DNA from: Parasalinivibrio latis
Lineage (GTDB): Bacteria > Pseudomonadota > Gammaproteobacteria > Enterobacterales > Vibrionaceae
NCBI RefSeq assembly: GCF_036825535.1
Contig: NZ_CP098812.1
Location: 2,232,001 to 2,296,000, forward strand
DNA length: 64,000 nt
Direction: 5' to 3'
Shown here in pieces: positions 1 through 9,599 of the stretch. The position numbers and the translations under genes were made by a program. The notes under the pieces are model-generated. The model ran no database searches. It was not told the origin of the DNA and saw only the letters and a list, made by a program, of their open reading frames with translations. Numbering within the stretch: the stretch's first letter is position 1; each line of letters starts with the position of its first letter.

Positions 1-2847
1 AACCGCCACAGGTATTATTTCCGCGCCGAAATGATGGAATATTTCTCCCCATTCCTTCTCGGAGTTAGGCAATTTGGTTTTTTCCGTACAGTGGGCAAAA
101 AGATACCATGGTTCTTCTTCGCGGGATGGTTGGCTCACCCAATCATTCAAGCGGGGCTTCAGCCATTCATGCACAGTCAGGACATCAAAGTCTCCCCGGT
201 TTTCACCGAGAACCTCTGCATACTCATCCCGGTAGCAAAGTACCAGTGCAGGATCAACGCCCACAAGAGGAATTCCAAGCCCGGCAATATCAGCAAGAAA
301 CTCAGACGTATTGGATGCGGTTTTAGCGAACCTGCGGAGAAACCCCTTAATGTGCTGTGCCTTACCATTGGGTTTAAAGGGCAAAAGCATCGGTTTTTTA
401 CCCAACTTTTCAGCAAGCAGGACAAAATCCCGGACAACCTCGGCATCGTAAAAACTGGTAAACGGATCCTGCACAATAAGAAGGTAATCCGCACGTTCCC
501 GTTCACTTAACGCCTGCAACCAGGTCAAGTTGAAACACAGGGCGTGGTGGCCGTCTAATGACTCTTTTAACGTTGGGACAGAGAGTTCAGGGGTATCGAC
601 ATATCCCAGCATTTTCTCTGTTGCGGATTTGATCCATGCAGCCTGGGTTACTTTGTTAAAAATAACCGGTGCCTTAGCCATCGCCGGCAAAAGGTTCTCA
701 ATATTGGCAACCAGGTAATCCTTGGCTGGCCGCTGGTACCGACTGTAGTAAATCTGCATAAATCGGGAGCGGAAGCTCGGCACATCAACTTTAATTGGGC
801 ACTGGCTGGCGCAGGCTTTACAGGCAAGGCAGCCATTCATGGCTTCCATCACTTCATGGGAAAAGTCATACTCGTCTTTTCTGGTGAAATAGGTATTGCT
901 GAAGCGGCTGAAAATGTCCCTGAGTGACGGTGACTTGCTCATCAGTTCCTTTTCGAGCTGAACAGCATCAATACCCTGCTTTGCCAGCAGGCGCAGCCAT
1001 TCCTTTACAATCCCGGCCCGGCCTTTGGGTGAATGACGTCGGTCATAACTGACTTTCATTGATGGGCACATCGGTGAACTGGTGTCATAGTTAAAACACA
1101 ATCCATTCCCGTTACATTCCATCGCCTGCTTGAAGCTGTCCCGCACTTCTACCGGTATCTGGCGGTCATAATACCCCCGCTTCACACCATCCACTTTAAC
1201 CAATGGATCATCACTGCCAAGCGGTGTACAGATCTTACCGGGATTCATACGGTTTTCCGGATCAAATGCCTGTTTGACCCGACGCAATTCCGCATACAGT
1301 TCTTCGCCGAAAAACTCCGGGCCATACTCGGAACGGAACCCTTTCCCGTGTTCTCCCCACATCAAGCCACCGTATTTCGCTACCAGTGCCACTACCTGGT
1401 CGGAGACCTGTTTCATCAGTTTTTCCTGTGCGGGATCACACAAATCCAGCGCAGGGCGCACATGGAGAACACCCGCATCCACGTGACCAAACATGCCATA
1501 ATTCAAGTTCTGGCTGTCAAGCAGTTCACGAAACTCGACAATGAAGTCAGCCAGGTTTTCCGGTGGCACACAGGTATCTTCCGTGAATGCTACCGGCTTA
1601 GCTTTACCTTTTGCCGCACCCAACAAGCCCACAGCTTTCTTACGCATGGCGTAGATTTTGTTAATCGAGGTAAGATCCCGGCATAACTGGTAGCCGATAA
1701 TACCGGCTTCTTCATTGTCGATAAGACGGTCCAGATGAGCACAAAGGGATATAACCTGTTGCTCTATCTGTTCGGCGTCATCACCTGCGTACTCCACCAT
1801 ATTGATTCCCTGCATGTCCTTGCCAGGGACATCGGTCAACAGGTCGGATACCGAATTCCACACAATGTCAGAACGCGCTAGATCCAGGACTTTTGAATCC
1901 ACCGTTTCAACAGACAGTGCATTGGCTTCTACCATCATTGGAGCGTTACGCAACGCAGAGTCAAAGCTATGGTATTTAATGTTGAGCAGAATGCGGGTTG
2001 TTGGTATCGGTGTTATATCCAGTTTCGCTTCAGCGATGAAACCTAAAGACCCCTCGGCACCACAGAGCACTCGCCCAATGTCAAACTGGGACATATCATC
2101 GCTGTAGGCATGTTTGAGGTCATACCCAGTCAGGAACCGGTTCAACGGAGGAAACTTTGCCAGAATCTGCTCACGCTTTTCGCGGCATACTGATGACACA
2201 GTCCTTATTGCTTCGCCGGCAAAGTCCTGTCGTTTACAGGCTGCATCGATTCCTTCTTCATCCAATGGCTCGGTATCGAGGACAGACCCGTCTGCCAGGA
2301 TTGCCTTGACACTGAGCACATGATCAGACGTTTTTCCGTACTGAAGCGACCCCTGGCCTGACGCGTCCGTATTGATCATGCCACCAATGGTTGCCCGGTT
2401 ACTCGTGGATAGATCAGGGGAGAAAAAGAACCCATAGGGTCGAAGGGCATCGTTCAGTGCATCTTTCACCACACCGGATTGTACTTTAACCCAGCGCTCA
2501 TCAGGGTTGATTTCAAGTACCTGGTTCATGTGGCGGGACATATCAACCACAACATGTTGGGTTAGTGACTGGCCGTTTGTTCCGGTTCCACCACCACGTG
2601 CCGAAAATTTGATTCCTGTAAAGGCGTTGTCCCGGGAGGTTGAACCAATCAGCGACAGGTCTTCTACCGACTTTGGCAGCAAGACCGCTTGGGGAAGAAG
2701 TTGGTACACACTGTTATCTGTGGCAACTGCAAGCCGGCTGGCATAAGTGGTTTCAATATCACCGGTGAATCCGGCGTTTACTAGAGCATCCAAGTACAAC
2801 TGGACGTCTGTTGGGATACTCTCCCGGTGTGATAATGCAGGTAACAT
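1..2847 (-). CDS. ydiJ: YdiJ-type FAD-linked oxidase with C-terminal Fe-S domain (3' end outside window)
   Basis: The minus-strand frame is open from an ATG at 2847 to the window edge, giving 949 codons of a protein that in E. coli has about 1018, so only the last part is missing. The N-terminal half is a FAD_binding_4 oxidase: an SARGGGTGTNGQ FAD loop near residue 75 and GGMINTDASG further on, followed by an FAD-oxidase C domain with GHVDAGVLHVRP and HGKGFRSE. Cysteine clusters follow, CNGNGLCFNYDTSSPMCP near residue 575 and CLACKACASQCP near 670, typical of ferredoxin/CCG-type Fe-S domains. E. coli YdiJ is reported to oxidise D-2-hydroxyglutarate. I infer the same class of D-2-hydroxyacid dehydrogenase activity here, feeding electrons to the respiratory chain. 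The gene appears monocistronic at its 5' side. Confidence 0.9.
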   Translation of the reverse strand, partial: MLPALSHRESIPTDVQLYLDALVNAGFTGDIETTYASRLAVATDNSVYQLLPQAVLLPKSVEDLSLIGSTSRDNAFTGIKFSARGGGTGTNGQSLTQHVVVDMSRHMNQVLEINPDERWVKVQSGVVKDALNDALRPYGFFFSPDLSTSNRATIGGMINTDASGQGSLQYGKTSDHVLSVKAILADGSVLDTEPLDEEGIDAACKRQDFAGEAIRTVSSVCREKREQILAKFPPLNRFLTGYDLKHAYSDDMSQFDIGRVLCGAEGSLGFIAEAKLDITPIPTTRILLNIKYHSFDSALRNAPMMVEANALSVETVDSKVLDLARSDIVWNSVSDLLTDVPGKDMQGINMVEYAGDDAEQIEQQVISLCAHLDRLIDNEEAGIIGYQLCRDLTSINKIYAMRKKAVGLLGAAKGKAKPVAFTEDTCVPPENLADFIVEFRELLDSQNLNYGMFGHVDAGVLHVRPALDLCDPAQEKLMKQVSDQVVALVAKYGGLMWGEHGKGFRSEYGPEFFGEELYAELRRVKQAFDPENRMNPGKICTPLGSDDPLVKVDGVKRGYYDRQIPVEVRDSFKQAMECNGNGLCFNYDTSSPMCPSMKVSYDRRHSPKGRAGIVKEWLRLLAKQGIDAVQLEKELMSKSPSLRDIFSRFSNTYFTRKDEYDFSHEVMEAMNGCLACKACASQCPIKVDVPSFRSRFMQIYYSRYQRPAKDYLVANIENLLPAMAKAPVIFNKVTQAAWIKSATEKMLGYVDTPELSVPTLKESLDGHHALCFNLTWLQALSERERADYLLIVQDPFTSFYDAEVVRDFVLLAEKLGKKPMLLPFKPNGKAQHIKGFLRRFAKTASNTSEFLADIAGLGIPLVGVDPALVLCYRDEYAEVLGENRGDFDVLTVHEWLKPRLNDWVSQPSREEEPWYLFAHCTEKTKLPNSEKEWGEIFHHFGAEIIPVAV

Positions 2848-2974
2848 TGCTATCCGTGGCTCTCCAAGTCCATTTTCCATTCCGTATTCGGATACAGATA
2901 ATTCGATATTTGGATAGCAATTTTACATGACTGGGGGTCTGGTAAAAAGCACTCTGGGTGACACAACAACAATA

Positions 2975-3052
2975 TATGCCCAAATCACATCAAGGTGCGT
3001 GATTCAGCGTGATTTCAGTGCGTTCAATTCAAGGGAAATACCTGTAGGAATG
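2975..3052 (-). repeat. Dispersed intergenic repeat, copy A
   Basis: On the minus strand this reads CATTCCTACAGGTATTTCCC followed by TTGAATTGAACGCACTGAA and ATCACGCACCTTGATGTG. A closely matching plus-strand copy lies at 41299-41376. Over about 75 bases only about ten differ. It fills much of the 299-base gap upstream of ydiJ. I see no ORF and no terminator in the rest of that gap. It could be a mobile intergenic repeat, a small RNA or a shared regulatory leader. Confidence 0.7.
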
Positions 3053-3146
3053 GCTATTCCCTTTCAAACGTATTTGACACAAAAGTTGATGTATTGACGA
3101 GGTTTGGGTAGATGCGTTGGAATTTCACCCTGGCTCCCCGGAAACA

Positions 3147-4631
3147 CTAGCTGTTTCTAATTTCCTTCCGTGCAGCCAACCACCTTCTCAGCAAGTTTTC
3201 TGTAAACGGAGCCCCTAATAACAGCCACACACTGACCATCCAGGCCGCGATAAGATTGATTGCCAAAGCCGTCAGGCTGCCACCCGACCAATCTATAACA
3301 AGAAACGCAAACCCCAGAATGACTCCGAGCCCGGCTAGCGAAACCAACAGATTCCCAAAAACATTAATAAAGACTGGTCGCTGACGGAGGTCAGGACGGA
3401 ATTTAAGCCCTACCAATGCGGTGTAGACTCCGGCAATAGCAGCACCAATATAACCAAGAAGGGGTTGGTGCAAAGGAAGAGCCACAACAAATGCCAACAG
3501 CATAAATACAAACCATAGCCTTGCCGTTTCGATAATACTGCGGCCCTCCCTGACTGAAACGTTCATTGCCCCAACGGAAACTGCCAGCACGATAAGGCCA
3601 GTGACAGCCCCTCCCAGCACGTCCGTCGGGTAATGCACTCCCAACCAGACCCGGGCTAATCCGGTTAATCCGACAGCCACTAACCAGGTAACAACAATAG
3701 CCACCCAAGGCCACTGCTTTAACTGACGGCCGGTATACAACAAAATACCAGCCAAAACGGCAGCCTGTGTAGTGTGCCCGCTAGGAAAGCTGAACCCGCT
3801 TGCGCTTGCTTGCTGTAGAGCTGGGACGAGGTAAAACGGACGAGGTATGCCAAAATACATTTTCAACAATGTGACCGACAGCGCAGTCATTATCAACGCG
3901 AATGCCAGGACAAAACTGTAACGTGAAGGGAAGAAAAGAAATGCACCTATGAGGATAACAACCGCCACCCACCCCTCACCAAACCAGTTTGCAGCTGACA
4001 AAACCGCAGTAACTGCGGGTTGATCATTTAGCCATGATTGCAACTGTCCCATCAATGTAAGCTGGCTTGTTATTCCCGGACCAGACAGGCCATCTACCCT
4101 GTCCATGGGAGCAATCATGCTTGCAGGTGTTTGGCTCATCCAGAGCTCCAGCAATGGCGCATCATTGCTGTAACGGTAGTGGTTCAATACCGCATCGGTC
4201 AGAGGGGCAAGGTATACCTGCTTTACTTCTTTGCCAAAGTGGTCTGCATTCCAGGATGGAATAATTTCACCGTTGAATGGGTTGCCCACTGCGGAAGGTA
4301 AAACCAAGAGCGCCTTTTTTGACGTACATGCAAAAATTGCTCGAAATTTATTTCGGGATAACTCAGCGCCTACGACAACGTCAATGCCGACTTCTTCTTT
4401 TGCTTCACGCGCAGCTGCCTGTTGCGGCGCTTCATTCTTTTCAATATAACCGCCTGGCAGGGATATTTTCCGGGTAAGGCTCTCATCAACAAAAACAACC
4501 CGTCCCTGATCATCTCTGATAACGCAAGCGGCACCGTTAGGCTTAACTATGCTGTCGGGAACAGGATCCCCGGCAAAGGTAAAAAACGCCACGAAGTACA
4601 GCAGGCAGGCTAAAAATATCTTTTGTTCCAA
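3147..4631 (-). CDS. Nudix hydrolase - PAP2 phosphatase fusion, membrane protein
   Basis: The N-terminal third is a Nudix domain with a full Nudix box, GGYIEKNEAPQQAAAREAKEEVG, here shown only by its key residues: G, E and the REAKEEVG core. The second part is a PAP2 phosphatase with all three motifs: KMYFGIPRP, PSGHT, and RVWLGVHYPTD. Several hydrophobic segments continue to the C terminus. Nudix enzymes cleave nucleoside diphosphate derivatives and PAP2 enzymes remove phosphate from lipid or isoprenoid phosphates, so the fusion may act twice on one envelope-linked substrate. That is inference. I chose the TTG at 4631 because AAGGG lies 7-8 bases upstream and a hydrophobic segment (KIFLACLLYFVAFFTFA) follows at once. 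The frame stays open to another TTG at 4688. The gene is divergent from the FAN1-like gene. Confidence 0.85.
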   Translation of the reverse strand: MEQKIFLACLLYFVAFFTFAGDPVPDSIVKPNGAACVIRDDQGRVVFVDESLTRKISLPGGYIEKNEAPQQAAAREAKEEVGIDVVVGAELSRNKFRAIFACTSKKALLVLPSAVGNPFNGEIIPSWNADHFGKEVKQVYLAPLTDAVLNHYRYSNDAPLLELWMSQTPASMIAPMDRVDGLSGPGITSQLTLMGQLQSWLNDQPAVTAVLSAANWFGEGWVAVVILIGAFLFFPSRYSFVLAFALIMTALSVTLLKMYFGIPRPFYLVPALQQASASGFSFPSGHTTQAAVLAGILLYTGRQLKQWPWVAIVVTWLVAVGLTGLARVWLGVHYPTDVLGGAVTGLIVLAVSVGAMNVSVREGRSIIETARLWFVFMLLAFVVALPLHQPLLGYIGAAIAGVYTALVGLKFRPDLRQRPVFINVFGNLLVSLAGLGVILGFAFLVIDWSGGSLTALAINLIAAWMVSVWLLLGAPFTENLLRRWLAARKEIRNS

Positions 4632-4739
4632 ACCATCATCCCTTTTTGTCGTGCCATACTGCGGCGTCTTTGCATTGGTAATACCCAAACAGCTGGTTTA
4701 TTCTCACTTTTCCAGCCAGGTGAATATGTTAATACAACT

Positions 4740-6353
4740 ATGATGCCAGTAACTGAGTTGCCAAAGGACTACTATCTGCAAAATTTTTGTCAAATGACAG
4801 ATCTAGTCCACCAGCAATACTCAGACTTGTTGTCAGATACAGAGTCTGCCTGGCTACAGGCTTTCCATCAGGCCCCCCTGGACGCACAAAAACTGTATGT
4901 TCGGTTGTTAATGCGCAAAGGGCCTCTTTTCCGGCTTGATAAGCTGAATTACGGAGAGATATCTGATATCCCAAATGCCGCAGAAGCACTCGCGTCACTG
5001 GGGCTGGTTGAATGTTTACCAACAAATGTTGAGCACTGCTGCCTGTTAATGACGAAGCCCGAGATGCTCAACACTTTTCCCGGATTGATGTCATCACTTT
5101 CAAAAACAGCAATAATTGAAAAGCTGATGGACGACAGAACCAATCCCCTCGTGGTGCCATCTCCTTTCGATGTAATCAGTGTGCTGGGAAGTGATTGCCT
5201 CAAAACCTTTTTACTTCTTTACTTTGGGAATACCCACCAGGATCTTGCCCAATTCGTTGTCTCTGACCTAGGTATTCAGAAGTTTGAAAACTACGCCATC
5301 GACCGAACATTCAGGCTGTTCCAAACCAGGGATAATATTGATAACTGGTTACTGCTCGCAAAGATAAATGAACGCCGTCGGGAAGCCGAAGAGCAAAAAG
5401 ATCGTAAAAGCATCATCGCACTAGCAGACAAAATACCCGCAGCCTTTACATGGCCACTGCTCGAAACGAAGCGAATGCGGCTTATCAACCATATTGCCCG
5501 TGATATGGAACGGGAAAAACTCGATGAGGAAGCTCTTAATCTATACAGGCAAAGCAACATAGCACCAAGCAGAGAACGGCAAGTAAGGCTACTTATGAAA
5601 GCCAAGCGATATGATGAAGCCGAGATGTTGACTAAAAAGATGTTAGCAATGCCTCTGAATGAAGAAGAAACGCAAGTAGCAAACAAGCTCGCTATTCAAA
5701 TATCCCGTAAAACTCATTGGGATTGGGATCCTCCCCGAGCTTTCCAGCCCCGGGAAATTGTCCTTGATCTTAATAGGGCTGAAAGCCGGGTAGAAATAAC
5801 TGTTTCAGATCACTTTAAAAAGAAAGGCTGGAATGTTTTTTACATTGAAAACCTGCTGTTTAACGCAGTTTTTGGGTTGTTTTTCTGGGATATCATTTAT
5901 TCCCCAATACAGGGCGCTTTTTTAAACCCATTTCAGCTCGGCCCCAGAGATACTTTCTCTTCTGATTTCTACATTGAAAGAAAGTCTGCTATAGATAATA
6001 GGTTGAGCAACATGAGTTCAACCTTTTCGGACATATATTCCATTTATGATTCAAAAGCAGGCATTAATAACTTTTGGGTGAATTGGAGTTCTATTGATAA
6101 AGATATTATCCGACAGTTGGAGATCTCTCTAAATCAAGAGCAACTAACTGAAATATTTAAGAAAATACTATTCGATCCAAAAGTAAACCGCTCCGGTTTT
6201 CCAGATCTTTTTCTTGTTAAAGATAATGATTATCTTTTCCTTGAAGTTAAAGGACCGGGAGATTCTCTTCGAGACAACCAGCTCCGCTGGTTAAGCACTT
6301 TCGACACGCTCAAAATCAAAAGTGCGGTTTGCTGGGTAAAATACACATCCTGA
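4740..6353 (+). CDS. FAN1-like VRR-NUC domain nuclease
   Basis: A protein of about 537 residues. Its C terminus holds a VRR-NUC nuclease domain with FPDLFLV, then FLEVKGPGDSLRDNQLRW: the metal-binding PD...ExK residues and the conserved QLxW helix. The middle is helical, rich in Arg/Glu pairs and TPR-like, and the N-terminal region resembles the SAP/winged-helix part of bacterial FAN1 proteins. FAN1 is a structure-selective 5'-flap endonuclease that acts in DNA interstrand crosslink repair. The Pseudomonas homologue is of similar length. I placed the start at the ATG at 4740 (MMPVTELPKDYYL). The open frame extends to 4623 but would then run into the divergent Nudix-PAP2 gene. The 3' half is AT-rich compared with its neighbours. 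Confidence 0.85.
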   Translation: MMPVTELPKDYYLQNFCQMTDLVHQQYSDLLSDTESAWLQAFHQAPLDAQKLYVRLLMRKGPLFRLDKLNYGEISDIPNAAEALASLGLVECLPTNVEHCCLLMTKPEMLNTFPGLMSSLSKTAIIEKLMDDRTNPLVVPSPFDVISVLGSDCLKTFLLLYFGNTHQDLAQFVVSDLGIQKFENYAIDRTFRLFQTRDNIDNWLLLAKINERRREAEEQKDRKSIIALADKIPAAFTWPLLETKRMRLINHIARDMEREKLDEEALNLYRQSNIAPSRERQVRLLMKAKRYDEAEMLTKKMLAMPLNEEETQVANKLAIQISRKTHWDWDPPRAFQPREIVLDLNRAESRVEITVSDHFKKKGWNVFYIENLLFNAVFGLFFWDIIYSPIQGAFLNPFQLGPRDTFSSDFYIERKSAIDNRLSNMSSTFSDIYSIYDSKAGINNFWVNWSSIDKDIIRQLEISLNQEQLTEIFKKILFDPKVNRSGFPDLFLVKDNDYLFLEVKGPGDSLRDNQLRWLSTFDTLKIKSAVCWVKYTS

Positions 6354-6491
6354 TCACACACTTCGTTTGCACTAATTTGACACCATTCCTTTTAATTACA
6401 TACTTCTAACAATACTAACAATCGTATTGGCATTTTTACATCCATCCGACAATACTAATATTGCCCACTTTATGAATAGGAAGTCCATACC

Positions 6492-8207
6492 ATGAGCACT
6501 CGTGCAGTAATGTCTTGGGTTTTTGGCGCAATTTGCGCTTCTGCTCTCATCACATTGTTCCTGATGACCAGAATTATTTCAGAAGCTGATCACCTTATGA
6601 ATGCATCTGAAGTTCGATATGCTTCTTACCAGATTGCTGATGAGCTTCGTCAGGGTTCCGATGACCTGACACGCCTGGCACGGACATACTCGCTGACAGG
6701 CAACGAAGACTATGAAAAAATGTACATGGATATCCTTGCAATCCGCGACGGTAAAAAACCAACACCTGAAAAATACCATCATATCTATTGGGATCTGGTA
6801 CTGAATTATGGTGATAAACCCAAACCTGATGGCAAAACACATTCATTGAATGAAAGGATGCAGGCACTCGGCTTTACCGATGCTGAGTTTGGCCTTCTCA
6901 ATGAAGCAAAGGCGAATTCTGATGCATTGGTTGCCATAGAAGTTGAAGCAATGAATGCAGTTAAAGGCCTTTTCCCAGATCCAAATACAGGGAAATACAC
7001 GCTTCAAAAAGAGCCTGATCTTTCCCTTGCAGCTGAACTTACGCACTCCAAAAAATATCACGTCGAAAAAGCAAAGATAATGAAACCTATCGATGCCTTC
7101 TTTGACAATCTGGAAAGCCGGACGCTCCTTACTCTGGATAACGGATACAACTCACTTATCAACGGTATCCAAATCACATTGGCAATGATGTTAATTATGA
7201 TCATTGCTGCGGTAACCGGTTTTTTCATGGTGCGAAAAACAATTGCCGCCCCAGTGGTTGCACTAAGCGAACAGCTCAATGCCATTAAAAAGAATAATGA
7301 CTTGGACAAGAAGATCGATATACAGGCGAAAGGCGAAATAGGGCAAATAGCAAACCAGATAAATGACCTGCTCGACAGCCTGAATCAATCTAAAGCTGCA
7401 ACCGCGAAAGTGGCAGTTACGGTCCAGGAAATGGCAACACAAACTCACAATGTAATATCAGAGAGTAAGGGCAGCTCCACTGAACTGGAACGCGAATTTG
7501 AGTCGGTGCTTGTCGCGATAGAAGAAATGTCTGTTGCGCTCAAGCGAGTTTCCGAGGTCACCACAACGGCTGAAAGCCAGGCAGCAGACAACGATAAAAG
7601 TGTTACCGAAGGTGAGAATTCCATGGGCAGTGCCCGCAGCTCACTGGATACATTAAATACCGAATTTAATAAGGCCAAAGAAGCCATGGGCGCACTGGCT
7701 TCTGAAAGCGAGCAGGTTTCCAGCGTACTGGATGTCATAAAATCGATCGCGGAACAGACTAACCTGCTGGCTCTGAATGCTGCTATAGAAGCCGCCCGCG
7801 CAGGTGAACAAGGTCGTGGATTTGCCGTGGTAGCCGATGAGGTACGCTCCCTCGCACAGCGCACCCAGGACTCAACTCAGGAAATTGAAGTGATCGTTTC
7901 CAGTTTACAGGACCGAACCAAGACGGTAAGCAGCACCATCACCCTGGCCGCAGAGCTGATGGAAACATCTCAGGCAAATATGTCCCAGATTGGAGAAGTG
8001 TTTGACCGTATCAAAACCAACACAGGAAGTATATTCAGCCTGAATACTGAAATTGCGTCATCAACTGAAGAGCAGTCCAAAGTCAGTAACATGCTTTCTG
8101 AAAGCCTCTCTTCCATTAAGACACTTTCAGCAAATGTTGCCCATTCACTGGAAGAAATTGAAACATCTGCCTCTACGCTGGATCGCACCGCAAAAGAGCT
8201 GACCTAA
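6492..8207 (+). CDS. Methyl-accepting chemotaxis protein
   Basis: A chemoreceptor of 571 residues. A first transmembrane helix spans about residues 8-28, followed by a periplasmic ligand-binding region of about 200 residues of no type I recognise, a second helix at about 229-248, then a HAMP segment and a long signalling coiled coil. The highly conserved hairpin tip is present around residues 419-457 (AEQTNLLALNAAIEAARAGE, then GRGFAVVADEVRSLAQRT), which contacts CheA and CheW. There is no C-terminal NWETF-like pentapeptide for CheR or CheB tethering. An AGGAAG ribosome-binding site precedes the ATG. The ligand cannot be read from the sequence. The gene stands alone, followed by a terminator that overlaps the end of nnrS. 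Confidence 0.95.
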   Translation: MSTRAVMSWVFGAICASALITLFLMTRIISEADHLMNASEVRYASYQIADELRQGSDDLTRLARTYSLTGNEDYEKMYMDILAIRDGKKPTPEKYHHIYWDLVLNYGDKPKPDGKTHSLNERMQALGFTDAEFGLLNEAKANSDALVAIEVEAMNAVKGLFPDPNTGKYTLQKEPDLSLAAELTHSKKYHVEKAKIMKPIDAFFDNLESRTLLTLDNGYNSLINGIQITLAMMLIMIIAAVTGFFMVRKTIAAPVVALSEQLNAIKKNNDLDKKIDIQAKGEIGQIANQINDLLDSLNQSKAATAKVAVTVQEMATQTHNVISESKGSSTELEREFESVLVAIEEMSVALKRVSEVTTTAESQAADNDKSVTEGENSMGSARSSLDTLNTEFNKAKEAMGALASESEQVSSVLDVIKSIAEQTNLLALNAAIEAARAGEQGRGFAVVADEVRSLAQRTQDSTQEIEVIVSSLQDRTKTVSSTITLAAELMETSQANMSQIGEVFDRIKTNTGSIFSLNTEIASSTEEQSKVSNMLSESLSSIKTLSANVAHSLEEIETSASTLDRTAKELT

Positions 8208-8247
8208 CGGCCAGCTCTTCGTTCTTAGTCTTAACCAGCAAGTAATG

Positions 8248-9432
8248 TTAGCCCGGATGGCCATCCTTCCGGGCTTTTACCAACATTGGCCCGAAAAAGA
8301 CAATGTAAAGGACAAACGCAGCAATCCAAAGAGCCCCTGCCACAGTAATCGCAACGGTACTCGACGCAGGGAAAAGCAAAACCGCCAGAGTCCGGGTTAA
8401 AGCTGCCAAGGCGATAAAACTAAAAGCAGGCCAGAATACCGGTCCCTTATATATTTCCCGGCCTGTATGTCCCATCGTAACCCGGGAAATCATCGCCAGA
8501 ATCACGCCACCAATAGCCCCGATAGCAAACAGGTGCAACATCACATGGCTTGCCCACGATGTTCCCATCAGTCCTCGTAAGATCAGTCCTGCTGGTATAA
8601 ACGCATAAAACACGTGCAGTGACCATACTAGCGGTTCCGAAAGGGAAACAAATCCTCTCCAACGCAGAAAACGGACAAGCTGTGCAACGCCGGCAATCAA
8701 CATTAAACCACCTGATATCCAGGCTGGGACCATAGGGAAGAATGCAAGAATTACCAACAGGAGCAGTGGGAAGTTTGCAGCCCACTCTATCCAAGCAACA
8801 GTTGACGGTGTATCAAATCCGAACCTGCGAGCCGTAAAAAATGGGATAACTCGGCCTCCCATTACTGACACCAGCAGGACAAACCAGTACATCATCGCAA
8901 TCCAAACCGCATGAGAGGTAAATGGAGGCATTCCTTTCACTGTCGCATAACTGGCAAAGTTTGCTAAAACAGCCACCAGCAGCATCGGGATGAAAATAAG
9001 GTTGCGCCAACGCTTGGCCTTCACCACACGAAAACCGACTTCCCATCCAACAACGACAAGGAACAATGCATCAATCAGTGATGTGAACCATAGCGGCACC
9101 GGAGTCCAAAGTAAGATCCGCGGAAGCAGCCAAAGAACCACAATCGCACCAAGCCGGAATCCACTGGTTCCTTTTATCCCCGTCCAGTTCTGAACTGCCG
9201 TCATCAAAAATCCCGCAACGATAGACATGGCAAATCCAAAAAACATCTCATGGACATGCCACCAAAGCCCGGGGACAGCCAGAGTATTCGGTTGTCCATG
9301 CGTAAAAATCCAAAGCCATACGGCTACAGCAAATGCGCTGTATGCACCCCCCAGGAGGAAAAATGGCCTGAAACCCAACCTCAACACTGGCGGAATCTTC
9401 TCTTCTTTCTGTCGGTCAATAATGTTCAGCAT
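8248..9432 (-). CDS. nnrS: NnrS family protein, multi-pass heme-copper membrane protein
   Basis: 394 residues, almost entirely hydrophobic, with about 12 membrane segments. It begins with the family's characteristic start (RLGFRPFFLLGGAYSAFAV) and carries conserved histidines in WWHVHEMFFGFAMSIVAGFL and HLFAIGAIGG, which are heme/copper ligand candidates. NnrS proteins occur in denitrifiers and vibrios and relieve nitrosative stress, in V. cholerae during NO exposure. Divergence from norR, with a GT-N7-AC palindrome between the genes, supports control by NorR. The ATG at 9432 has GAGG 11 bases upstream. Confidence 0.93.
   Translation of the reverse strand: MLNIIDRQKEEKIPPVLRLGFRPFFLLGGAYSAFAVAVWLWIFTHGQPNTLAVPGLWWHVHEMFFGFAMSIVAGFLMTAVQNWTGIKGTSGFRLGAIVVLWLLPRILLWTPVPLWFTSLIDALFLVVVGWEVGFRVVKAKRWRNLIFIPMLLVAVLANFASYATVKGMPPFTSHAVWIAMMYWFVLLVSVMGGRVIPFFTARRFGFDTPSTVAWIEWAANFPLLLLVILAFFPMVPAWISGGLMLIAGVAQLVRFLRWRGFVSLSEPLVWSLHVFYAFIPAGLILRGLMGTSWASHVMLHLFAIGAIGGVILAMISRVTMGHTGREIYKGPVFWPAFSFIALAALTRTLAVLLFPASSTVAITVAGALWIAAFVLYIVFFGPMLVKARKDGHPG
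8250..8277 (+). terminator. Rho-independent terminator after the chemoreceptor gene
   Basis: GCCCGGA and TCCGGGC form a stem around a short loop, followed by TTTT. The hairpin covers the last codons of the convergent nnrS gene, so it can only serve the plus-strand transcript. Confidence 0.6.
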
Positions 9433-9494
9433 AAGGGGAATAGCCTCTTAATTTTGATACCCTTCTTAAAGATGCATAAGTAATACAAGTTTCA

Positions 9495-9511
9495 TGCCCA
9501 TTATTACCCCA
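9495..9511 (-). promoter_or_regulatory. Possible weak sigma-54 promoter of nnrS
   Basis: On the minus strand TGGGGTAATAATGGGCA keeps the GG-N10-GC spacing of a -24/-12 promoter about 60 bases before the nnrS start, but departs from the consensus in both boxes. Its support comes mainly from the NorR-like palindrome upstream. Confidence 0.3.
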
Positions 9512-9562
9512 TTGATTAATAAAGGAAATGGTTTTGTCGTTTGTATTGACGAGACGACATGT

Positions 9563-9579
9563 GTTGTAATAATCACAAC
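9563..9579. promoter_or_regulatory. Candidate NorR operator between nnrS and norR
   Basis: GTTGTAATAATCACAAC is an inverted repeat with five-base arms and the GT-N7-AC core known for NorR. The same pattern occurs twice more upstream of hcp. Confidence 0.6.
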
Positions 9580-9599
9580 AAATAGAAAATTGGTGCTGT

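Noticed and set aside
177..506. Short reading frames on both strands over 1-2847
   Set aside because: They overlap the long ydiJ frame, which shows family motifs over its whole length.
4623..4739. Upstream extension of the FAN1-like gene
   Set aside because: The extra 39 residues have no family character and overlap the divergent gene. The ATG at 4740 begins the recognisable protein.
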